Assembly (NCBI GenBank): GCA_910588025.1
Contig: CAJUQG010000017.1
Span: 1 to 26,854, forward strand
Direction: 5' to 3'
DNA from: an uncultured Bacilli bacterium
GTDB lineage: Bacteria > Bacillota_I > Bacilli_A > RF39 > UBA660
DNA length: 26,854 nt
The stretch's first letter is position 1. Each line of letters begins with the position of its first letter. The translations under genes and the position numbers were made by a program. Positions 14,692 to 21,514 of the stretch are shown here, one piece after another. The notes beneath the pieces were generated by a model. The model was given only the letters and a program-made list of their open reading frames with translations, made no database searches and was not told the DNA's origin.

Positions 14692-15738
14692 TTATTTTTC
14701 ATTCTTTCTAGTAAAATTTTGACTAATATTAAAAAAACTTTCCCAATTATTTAATAATTCTTTCTTTAAAACTCCCATTATCATTAAATCATCTATGATT
14801 GTTAAAACATTTTCTATATCTCGAAATTTTAAAAAGTTATTTGCATTTACAAATAGTTCTAATAATTGATCAACGACTAAGTGAATTTCTTGTTGAAATT
14901 CATTTGGAGCAAGAATATTCTTTTTATAATCACGAATAAAATGTTTTAAAATGTAAACTAAGCTATTACATAAAATGATATTAGCATTTTTTTGATATTC
15001 ATTTCCAAAGGTTGAAATATGATTTCTCATTTGCTCTCCCCAACTTTTTAAAGAAAACAATTTTGAAGATATCTTTTTTCCCGTTATAGATGTTGTTTGT
15101 CTTTTTATATAATGGTATAAAGAATCATCAATAACTACGAAACGTTTTTCTGCTAAACATAAACGCAAAGTATGATCTACTTCTTCATGTAAAAAGTTTT
15201 CATCAAACAAAAATTGCTTTATCTCTGACAATTTATAAAGTTTATTCCAAACAATTACTTTAATAATACCTTTAACATAAGCATCTATTAAACCATACAA
15301 ATCTTGAATAACGATTTGATCATCACGATGAGAAGAAAATTCTCATACACTTCCATCAACTCTAAGTTCATCAAAACTACACTCACATACATCAGCATTA
15401 TGAAATAAAGACACTTTAAGCATTGTTTCAATCATATTGGGCTCTACATAATCGTCTGAATCAAAAAAGGAAATGTAAGATCCAGTTGCTAATTCCATAC
15501 CTTTATTTCTCGCATTTGATAAACCCTTATTTTCTTGATGTACAACATGAATTCGAGAATCTTTTTCTGCAAATGAATTACAAATATTTAAAGATTGATC
15601 TGTAGAACCATCATCAATCAAAATAATTTCCAAATTATGATACGTTTGGGAACAAATACTATTTAAGCACTTCTCTAAATACTTTGCTGTATTATAAACA
15701 GGTACTACTATTGAAACTTTTATTTCTTCATTTACCAT
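14692..15738 (-). pseudogene. Family-2 glycosyltransferase with in-frame TGA
   Basis: One reading frame of 349 codons from ATG 15738 (GGGAGTGA upstream) to TAA 14692, broken only by TGA at 15343-15345 (codon 132). N-terminal GT-A domain: VSIVVPVYNTAKYLEKCL, IDDGSTDQS, GLSNARNKG and the metal-binding FFDSDDYVEP (D93-S-D95). After the TGA the frame continues with VWNKLYKLSEI, HEEVDHTLR and LYHYIKRQTTSI, all expected in wall/capsule GT2 enzymes. A CGA or TGG codon changed to TGA is the simplest cause. The 3' part could not fold as an enzyme alone. It would have added a sugar to a surface polysaccharide. Neighbours on both sides are also decayed. Confidence 0.82.
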
Positions 15739-16296
15739 ATATAAATCACTCCCAAAAAAGCAAAAGTATAGTACCAAGTTCTAAGGAGTATAGCAAGAAT
15801 TTCATTATTCAAATTTTTAATGTCTATCATAAAAAAAATTTAGAGCAAAGAATTTCAAGTATAAATTTTTCATATAAACTAAATATAAAATCTTTTTCTT
15901 TAATAGTTAAAAAAGATAAAATTTTATTAGGTATAGATTGAGGAAATAAAAACTTATAAGAAAAATTTCTAAAAAAATCTTTTTCTTTCCATTTAGTATT
16001 AAAATGTATATTATTACAATTTTTAATTCATATTTTTTTACAAACCTTTTAAAATACTAGATCCTAATTTATTTTATAATCCTATCCAAACTAACTTATT
16101 TTATTAATTTCATATTTTTTATTTTACTATGATAATAGTTTTGAATCTTTCTTCTATTGATTTCTTTCATAAAAAAAATGACTCCTTCCAAGTTAAAGAA
16201 TATATTTTTATGATACATTCTGCTTCTAACTTTTCGAAATCATTTCAAATGCTAAGTGGCACGATTATAAGAGGGGTTCAAAACTTTTTATTTTTA
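15739..16296. other. Region with no intact gene
   Basis: Very AT-rich. The minus strand holds traces of one broken gene (15827-16170, given separately); short plus-strand frames here have no ribosome-binding site and no recognisable content. A TATAAT on the minus strand at about 16264-16269 may be the promoter of the former surface-polysaccharide operon. Confidence 0.5.
15827..16170 (-). pseudogene. Decayed gene of unknown family
   Basis: An ATG at 16170 preceded by GGAAGGAG opens a 24-codon frame (MKEINRRKIQNYYHSKIKN...) that ends in TAA at 16096. Further along the same strand a 66-codon open frame (15827-16027) reads like real protein: HFNTKWKEKDFFRNFSYKF, FPQSIPNKILSF, EKDFIFSLYEKF. It is preceded in frame by a TGA at 16028-16030, and by short pieces in the other frames (LGSSILKGL). 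I infer one gene broken by frameshifts and stops, upstream of and in line with the glycosyltransferase. I do not recognise the family. Confidence 0.4.
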
Positions 16297-16617
16297 CTAG
16301 CCTTTCCTATTTAAAATTTTTATTGGACCGTTTTCAATTATTGGGTCATCTTCAAACTGCATACCTATATGTAATCTTGTACAAATATCACCAGATAAAT
16401 GTATTCTGGTATCCTCTTTCCAATTTTGTGATAAATCGTCAATACTTATTGCAGTACTTAATCTAGGATTAGTTTCGACATCTAACATTAAAATTGCAGA
16501 TATTCCATCTTTATCAATAACATACTTATTTACTTGATCAAGATGATTAGTACCATCTATATTTTTTACTAAGTAGGTTCCAACAGCGTATGGTACAGAA
16601 AAATTTATATTATTCAT
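16297..16617 (-). CDS. Hypothetical protein, 106 aa
   Basis: Protein of 106 residues from ATG 16617 with AGGAGG 8 nt upstream, so it is probably expressed. Content is beta-prone: VPYAVGTYLVKNIDG, ISAILMLDVETN, DTRIHLSGDICTRLHIGMQFED. No membrane segment, signal peptide or cysteine-rich motif (one Cys only). I do not recognise it. It begins 54 bp after the tRNA-Trp gene, on the same strand. It is intact although its downstream neighbours are decayed. Confidence 0.6.
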   Translation of the reverse strand: MNNINFSVPYAVGTYLVKNIDGTNHLDQVNKYVIDKDGISAILMLDVETNPRLSTAISIDDLSQNWKEDTRIHLSGDICTRLHIGMQFEDDPIIENGPIKILNRKG

Positions 16618-16671
16618 CCAAGACCTCCTGAATTTATATATAAATGAACACTTTGGTTCAATTCATTCACA

Positions 16672-16745
16672 TGGCAGGGGCGGAGAGAATCGAACTCCCA
16701 TCAAAAGTTTTGGAGACTCCTATGCTACCATTATACCACGCCCCT
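16672..16745 (-). tRNA. tRNA-Trp (anticodon CCA)
   Basis: 74 nt including an encoded CCA end. Acceptor AGGGGCG pairs perfectly with CGCCCCU; anticodon stem GGAGU/ACUUU (two G-U pairs) holds the loop CUCCAAA with anticodon CCA at 16711-16713; T stem GGGAG/CUCUC with loop UUCGAUU. The D stem is weak (GUAU/GCAU, one A-C mismatch). A CCA anticodon reads UGG only, which fits UGA being a stop in this genome. No integrase or attachment repeat is seen at its 3' end. Confidence 0.93.
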
Positions 16746-16848
16746 AATTAAAGGCCACTTACATTATATCAATAAAATCAGTCATTTTCTAGTGTTTTTT
16801 GTAGTAGAACATAATAAAATTTGTTATGATACACCTGAGGTGAAGTAA

Positions 16849-17568
16849 ATGGCTTTTAAAGAGTCTCTAAAAGAAATTGTAAGAAAAAAATTAGATGGCA
16901 GATGTGTAATATGATGTAAACCTTTTGTAGAAATTCACCACATCATTCCACAATCAGAAAACGGTCCAGATATAATAGACAATGCAGTAGCTTTATGTGC
17001 ATATTGTCACGAATTATTAGGAGACAGTCCTTCCAAAAGAAAAAAATTAAAAGAAATATGTGATTCACGGTATGAAATTATAGAAGCAAAGAAAAAATCT
17101 AGAATCATAGAAAATCATTATGTACATGAAAAATTAAAATTTTTACATGAAGATAAACATTCCAATGGTTCTAAAATTGCAATCTATCATGTTGTCTATG
17201 AAAATGAAACTTTTAAAGATGCAGCAAATGTGATTATTGAACTAACAAGAGAAGCTCAAAAACAATATCCAAACAAAATACGTGTCTTATATCTTGATAT
17301 AGATGGACATCGCTTAGAAAATGGTGCTTTTGATCATGATATGCTAGAACTACAATACAATTTTATAATGAAAAATATATCACATTATTATAGTGAAATA
17401 AACATCCCCTTAATATCATGGAAAAATAAATTTAAACAAGCAAACGATCCTCTTCCTGATGACTTCATTGTTTATGAAGAAAATGAGATTCCTGAAGAAT
17501 TAAAACATTGTGCTAGAACTATACTAACACAGATTTACAAGACAGAAAAAGAATTATCAACAACTTAA
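16849..17568 (+). pseudogene. HNH endonuclease with in-frame TGA at a Zn-site codon
   Basis: Frame of 240 codons from ATG 16849 (GAGGTGA upstream) to TAA 17568, interrupted only by TGA at 16912-16914 (codon 22). Flanking text reads LDGRCVI-stop-CKPFVEIHHIIPQS, then ALCAYCHELLGD: an HNH domain with two zinc-binding CxxC pairs and the HH catalytic pair. In the common HNH form CxxCG the second Cys falls exactly where the TGA is and the following Gly is here Cys. The C-terminal ~150 residues (HVVYENETFKDAANVIIELT) are of unknown function. A downstream GTG at 17230 cannot restore the HNH domain. It may be dead, or rescued by rare read-through. It is followed closely by the CwlJ-like gene. Confidence 0.75.
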
Positions 17569-17600
17569 AAAAATATCATAAAATATCATAGGTGAAAAAA

Positions 17601-18020
17601 ATGATAATAAACTATACAACCAAAGAATTAGAACAACTTGCTAGAATTATTAGAGCTGAAGCTTTAGCAGAAGGAGATTTAGGAATGTTAATGGTTGGAA
17701 ATGTAGTTACTAACCGAGCTATTGCAAATTGTTTAACTTTTAAAAATGTAACATCTATCTCCGATGCTATTTTCCAAAAAGGACAATTTTCAGGCACTAC
17801 TAGTTATTTATTTGAAGCATCCCCAACACAACATGAAAAAAATTTAGCAGAAAGAGTATTGCGAGGAGAATATTATTACCCAGCTACTCACGCATTATGG
17901 TTTTATGCACCAGGTAATAATCCTTGTAAATCTAATTGGTATGGACAAGACTTAGCAGGTAATTATCGAAATCACTGCTTTTACAATCCAGCACCAGGAA
18001 CCTGTCCTGAAATTATTTAA
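17601..18020 (+). CDS. cwlJ: CwlJ/SleB-type cell-wall hydrolase
   Basis: Protein of 139 residues, close to the 142 of B. subtilis CwlJ, without a signal peptide. The Hydrolase_2 domain covers it all: ARIIRAEALAEGDLGMLMVGNVVTNR (about 14-39, with the catalytic-type Glu in RAEA, E20), QKGQFSGT, ALWFYAPG and NHCFYNP. CwlJ/SleB enzymes cut spore cortex peptidoglycan at germination; in non-spore contexts relatives act on vegetative wall. I start at ATG 17601, with AGGTGA 6-7 nt upstream; a GTG at 17592 is less good. Two copies of AAATATCAT lie just before. A terminator follows at 18044-18070. The symbol is by similarity. Confidence 0.78.
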   Translation: MIINYTTKELEQLARIIRAEALAEGDLGMLMVGNVVTNRAIANCLTFKNVTSISDAIFQKGQFSGTTSYLFEASPTQHEKNLAERVLRGEYYYPATHALWFYAPGNNPCKSNWYGQDLAGNYRNHCFYNPAPGTCPEII

Positions 18021-18043
18021 AAATAATAAACCTTATTTTATTT

Positions 18044-18070
18044 AAAGATTGTAGATTTAACACAATCTTT
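18044..18070 (+). terminator. Terminator after the CwlJ-like gene
   Basis: Stem AAAGATTGT/ACAATCTTT (9 bp) with a 9-nt loop, followed by TTCTTTG. Confidence 0.7.
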
Positions 18071-18110
18071 TTCTTTGATAAAAATAGGACTAGTTTAAAA
18101 TTCAAAAAAA

Positions 18111-18132
18111 GAATCACCAAATTAGATGATTC
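18111..18132 (-). terminator. Terminator after the LysM amidase remnant
   Basis: GAATCA/TGATTC (6 bp, 10-nt loop) followed on the minus strand by seven T (18104-18110). It lies 52 bp past the stop codon. Confidence 0.65.
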
Positions 18133-18183
18133 AAAATACTTTTTTAATTAACAAATTACTTTATTTAAATAGATTTTATAATT

Positions 18184-19176
18184 TTAAGAATTTGGTATTA
18201 AAAGTTTTTGTCCAATGCTAAGAGATGTTGTATTTAAATTGTTTAAACGTTGAATTGCCTGCACAGATGTATTGAAACGTTGAGCAATTTTATATAAACT
18301 ATCTCCACTTACAACTGTATAAACATTATTAGAAGTATTACTTGGTATAACAAGTTTCTGACCAATACTCAAATTGGAATTAGAAAGATTATTTGCCAAC
18401 ATAATATCACTTACTGAAACACCAAATCGATTTGCAATTTTATATAAGCTATCTCCACTTACAACCGTATAAGTGTTAGATGGACTTGTAGGATTAGATG
18501 AAGTTCCAGAGTCTTTTACTTTCAATACTTGACCAACTTGTAAAGAATCACTCGTTAAATTATTTAATTGTTTTAAAGCTGAAACTGTCATATTATATTG
18601 ATTTGCAATTTTCCATAAACTGTCTCCAGTCTTTACTGTATAAGTATTAGTACTTTGCGTTGTATCATCTGATGGAAGAAGTAACACTTGACCAACGGTT
18701 AAAGAATTACTAGTTAAATTATTAGCTTTTTTGATTGCATCAACACTTGTATTATTTGCATTAGCAATTTTCCATAAAGTATCACCAGATTTTACTGTAT
18801 AATAATTACTTCCAGTTGGACCATCATATGGAACACCTATATATAAAGCTAAAGCTCTTACTACTGCTTCAGCAAGTTCCTCCCAATTATTTTTTATCAT
18901 ACTGACATCATCGCCAGAACTGTCTGCAAAACCATATTCTACAATTAATGTTTCATTATTAGGAGTATCTCTTAATAAATAATAATAATCTTTAGATGGA
19001 TTGCTTGGTAATCTTCTTTGAAAATACTTACGAACATTTTGACCTGTTTTAGCAATTTCATTAGTTATTCTTTTTGCCAAAGTGTCATTATTGCGAAGTG
19101 AATAAATTACTTCAGCACCATCCCCACCTCGGGAAGGAACACTTGAGATGGTTTTGGTTATTTTCCTTGAAATCAC
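18184..19176 (-). pseudogene. LysM N-acetylmuramoyl-L-alanine amidase, N-terminal half missing
   Basis: Open for 330 codons from a GTG at 19176. Residues ~17-117 match only the C-terminal half of an Amidase_3 domain: GGDGAEVIYSLRNNDTLA, SKDYYYLLRDT and IVEYGF with the conserved catalytic-type Glu (E80). The N-terminal half with the D-x-G-H-G-G zinc motif and the mid-domain His (normally SNHINAGGG just before GDGAEV) is absent. The first ~16 residues (ISRKITKTISSVPSR) do not fit the family. Four LysM wall-binding repeats follow (about 125-168, 178-221, 235-278, 285-328). The break falls 63 bp before a serine recombinase gene, so the gene was probably cut by integration. The GTG has no good ribosome-binding site. 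Confidence 0.8.
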
Positions 19177-19200
19177 GGTATTTTATTTAATCACACATTT
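19110..19200. other. Probable attachment-site junction of the recombinase element
   Basis: Amidase homology stops at about 19126-19131 (codons GGT GGG, plus-strand CCCACC); sequence to the right up to the recombinase stop at 19239 is unrelated to amidase. This is what an attR/attL hybrid site of a large serine recombinase looks like when it integrates inside a gene. The exact crossover dinucleotide cannot be fixed without the other end or an uninterrupted relative. Confidence 0.55.
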
Positions 19201-19238
19201 TTAAGTTTTAGGTGAGGGAAAAATTGTGATTAATCTTT

Positions 19239-20840
19239 TCACTTATCTAAATTAGTCTTAACATTGTCTAAAACTTTAAACTTATAAACAATTTCTACAT
19301 TTTTATCTTGATCAATTAAAACTTTATCAACTAAAGTTTTAATCAACTCCCTATTAGGATTATCTAAGTTTAGTAGTTCTTTAATTTCAGTTTCATAATC
19401 AAGAAGTTTCTTATTATCATTTTTTTGATTTTTATCTTTATTTTGAATTTTTGATAATTGTTTTTCTAAAGAAGCAATATTGTTTTCGGTAGATTTAGCA
19501 ATTCTCATATAAGTATCAATAGAAATTACCTCATTATATCTATCTTCATATAACACATCTAATTTTCTCTTTAACTCATTAATCTGTAATATTAAATTAT
19601 TTTCTTCTTCCTTAGCTTTATTATCTTTTATTTCTTGATTATTAATCTTTTTTGATAATTCTTTTAAATTTATTTCTTCCAAATATTTACTACAAGTATT
19701 TTTTACGATTTCTAACAATTCTTTTTCTAACTTATCATAAGGAAAGAAGTGTGGACTACATAATCCTCTTCTTGGATCTCTTGAATATTTATTACAATTA
19801 ATAGTCCAATACTTATGATTCTTTCGATAAGTTAAAGATAAAGCATTTCCACATTCCTTACAAATAAGCAAATTTTCAAACAGTCTCTTCTCACGATTTT
19901 TAAAAGTTACTCTCGTTCTAGCAGGAGAATTTTGAATACTTTCAAAAATTTCTTTACTAACTAAAGGTTCGTGAGTATTTTCTACTATTATCCAAAAACT
20001 TTTTTCTAAAGCAACTTTCTTTTGTGACTTATAAGATAACTTAGTTTGAACATTTTGCACCATATCTCCAGTATACATTCTGTTTTTTAATATTTTATTA
20101 ACAGATGATACTGTCCATATATTAGTCTTTTGCTTTGATGATGTCTTAGTATTCTTATACATACTAGGACTTAATATATTATTATCATTTAAATAACTTA
20201 CAATATCACTAATTCCTATACCTTCATAAGCCATTTCAAATATCTTTTTAACATTAGAGGCAGTAACAGGGTCAGGTATCAAATGTCCTTTATCAAGTGG
20301 ATCTCTCATATAACCATAACTAGGCTTGCTTCCAATAAACTTTCCTTGCTCTTTTTTATTTTTTAAAATAGAGCGTATCTTTTTAGAAGTATCTTTGCTA
20401 GTCATGTCATTAAATAGTGCTTTAAAAGGTGCTATATCATTGTTAGCAGTTTCTTCAAAAGTATCTACTTGATCTAATATCGAAATATACCTAATTTTAT
20501 TTTGTGGAAAATACTGTTCAACATAATAACCACATTGTATATAATCTCTTCCAAGTCTTGATAAATCTTTTGTAATAACACAGTTAATTTTACCACTTTC
20601 AATATCTTTTATCATTCTTTTAAATGACGGTCTATCAAAATTAGTACCAGTAAATCCATCATCAACATATTCATCTATTAATGTAAAACCATGAGACTTA
20701 ACATAATCCATTAATAGATTACGTTGATTGATAATACTTTCACTTTCTGATTCGTATGACTTATCTTCATCACTTTCGCTTAATCGTATATATAAACCTA
20801 CTTTATAAAAATTTGGAGCTTGTATTACATTGTTATACAC
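19239..20840 (-). CDS. Large serine recombinase (integrase)
   Basis: Protein of 533 residues. Resolvase N-terminal domain with catalytic Ser in VGLYIRLSESD (S21), then YVDDGFTGTNFDRPSFKRMI and VITKDLSRLGRDYI. The 'Recombinase' domain follows (KPSYGYMRDP, IFEMAYEGIGISDIV), then a zinc ribbon (LICKECGNALSL, with later Cys near RDPRRGLCSPH) and a coiled coil (about 405-480). This is the TndX/Bxb1-like class that integrates and excises elements at attachment sites. Start is a GTG at 20840 with GGAAGGAG 6-7 nt upstream. Placed at the end of the element, directly next to a truncated amidase gene, as expected for att-adjacent integrases. A 31-codon ORF lies just upstream. Confidence 0.92.
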   Translation of the reverse strand: MYNNVIQAPNFYKVGLYIRLSESDEDKSYESESESIINQRNLLMDYVKSHGFTLIDEYVDDGFTGTNFDRPSFKRMIKDIESGKINCVITKDLSRLGRDYIQCGYYVEQYFPQNKIRYISILDQVDTFEETANNDIAPFKALFNDMTSKDTSKKIRSILKNKKEQGKFIGSKPSYGYMRDPLDKGHLIPDPVTASNVKKIFEMAYEGIGISDIVSYLNDNNILSPSMYKNTKTSSKQKTNIWTVSSVNKILKNRMYTGDMVQNVQTKLSYKSQKKVALEKSFWIIVENTHEPLVSKEIFESIQNSPARTRVTFKNREKRLFENLLICKECGNALSLTYRKNHKYWTINCNKYSRDPRRGLCSPHFFPYDKLEKELLEIVKNTCSKYLEEINLKELSKKINNQEIKDNKAKEEENNLILQINELKRKLDVLYEDRYNEVISIDTYMRIAKSTENNIASLEKQLSKIQNKDKNQKNDNKKLLDYETEIKELLNLDNPNRELIKTLVDKVLIDQDKNVEIVYKFKVLDNVKTNLDK

Positions 20841-20896
20841 TTACTACTCCTTCCATGTGTATAACTTCCATAAGCATTATAATTATAACACAATCC

Positions 20897-20992
20897 TTAT
20901 GATTTATCTTTTAAAGTCAACATCTTTTTTATATATTCCAAAATTAAGTCATCCAAATTTTTATTTTCATCAAAAGTTTCCTTCACATTCAT
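20897..20992 (-). CDS. Small ORF (31 aa) upstream of the recombinase
   Basis: Acidic/basic helical peptide (starts MNVKETFDENKNLDDLILEY) from ATG 20992 to TAA 20897, ending 56 bp before the recombinase start. GGAGAGGTGA is a strong ribosome-binding site just upstream and lies within the dyad GAGGT/ACCTC (20993-21004). It would be the first gene of the recombinase transcript, so a leader peptide or recombination accessory role is possible. No homology recognised. Confidence 0.5.
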   Translation of the reverse strand: MNVKETFDENKNLDDLILEYIKKMLTLKDKS

Positions 20993-21004
20993 GAGGTTCA
21001 CCTC
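20993..21004. repeat. Dyad over the small ORF's ribosome-binding site
   Basis: GAGGT and ACCTC (5 bp, 2-nt centre) lie immediately before the ATG on the minus strand. The AGGTG of the ribosome-binding site is part of it, so an RNA hairpin or bound protein would block translation. Confidence 0.4.
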
Positions 21005-21029
21005 TCCTTAATTTTATGTTTTTTAAGAC

Positions 21030-21058
21030 TTTAAAATACACCAAAAATACATTGTCAA
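21030..21058 (-). promoter_or_regulatory. Promoter of small ORF and recombinase
   Basis: Perfect TTGACA (21053-21058) on the minus strand, a 17-bp spacer and a poor TTTAAA (21030-21035), 38 bp before the small ORF. The weak -10 suggests low or activator-dependent use. A palindrome (21063-21078) abuts the -35 box. Confidence 0.45.
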
Positions 21059-21062
21059 ATCC

Positions 21063-21078
21063 CACATATTTATATGTG
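21063..21078. repeat. Inverted repeat beside the recombinase promoter
   Basis: CACATAT/ATATGTG, 7-bp perfect arms with a TT centre, 4 bp upstream of the -35 box. Operator or accessory recombination site candidate. Confidence 0.45.
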
Positions 21079-21123
21079 TATATTTTAACTATCAAGTATG
21101 GTGTCTACACACCCATTTTCTTG

Positions 21124-21140
21124 TTAGGGAATATCCCTAA
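21124..21140. repeat. Second inverted repeat in the recombinase-subtilase gap
   Basis: TTAGGGA/TCCCTAA, 7-bp perfect arms with an ATA centre. No T-run follows, so it is not an obvious terminator. Confidence 0.4.
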
Positions 21141-21324
21141 AACCTTAAATAGTCTCCGACAGTTTAAATATTTTTTACAGCAAAAAAGAGAAAAATTTGT
21201 TTAAAATTCTTCTCTAAAACTTATTATAAAAACATTCTTATGGCTTTAAAAAATTAATAAAATCTTCTACACTTCTCACCTCATTTCTTTAAAATAAAAT
21301 ATAGAAAATTTAAAAAATAGCAAT

Positions 21325-21346
21325 AAAAAAGAAGATAAAAGTATCT
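21325..21346 (-). terminator. Probable terminator of the IetAS-like operon
   Basis: Short stem AGATA/TATCT (plus-strand 21333-21337 and 21342-21346), followed on the minus strand by TCTTTTTTATT. It lies about 170 bp beyond the subtilase stop; weak stem. Confidence 0.4.
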
Positions 21347-21514
21347 CCTTAATCAATATTCTTTCAATTTTCGTATATTACCATAATAGCACATTTTAAG
21401 CGGAAAGTAAACGGAAATGAAAAAATATTTTTATAGCATTTTGCTCTTTATTTATAAGGCTTTAAGTAAATTCAAAAAAGTTTATTTTTCTTTTTAATTT
21501 TTAAACAAAAATAA

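Larger units (their letters stand above)
20993..21514. other. 522-bp gap between recombinase operon and subtilase gene
   Basis: No gene recognised. It holds the recombinase-side promoter (TTGACA at 21053-21058 with a weak TTTAAA at 21030-21035 on the minus strand), two perfect inverted repeats (21063-21078 and 21124-21140) and a terminator-like hairpin for the subtilase (21333-21346). A plus-strand frame at 21016-21204 has no ribosome-binding site and no recognisable content. Confidence 0.55.

Noticed and set aside
15684..16314. Plus-strand frames at 15684-15941 and 16129-16314
   Set aside because: No ribosome-binding sites and no recognisable content; they overlap minus-strand coding remnants.
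16672..16745. tRNA-Trp as an integration site
   Set aside because: No integrase beside it and no repeated 3' tRNA segment in the window; the recombinase lies 2.5 kb away and is linked to the amidase instead.
13949..17568. UGA read as tryptophan (Mycoplasma-type code 4)
   Set aside because: Intact genes at 5701, 8497, 10428, 10982 and 19239 end in TGA, two of them in ATGA overlaps. All recognised proteins use TGG for Trp. The tRNA-Trp has anticodon CCA. The kinase also has a TAA and two frameshifts.
18184..18820. Tandem DNA repeats as a possible CRISPR array
   Set aside because: The similar units are about 150-180 bp apart and encode LysM domains in one frame; the copies are diverged and have no spacers.
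21016..21204. Plus-strand 62-codon frame before the subtilase
   Set aside because: Overlaps the recombinase promoter and palindromes and lacks a ribosome-binding site.
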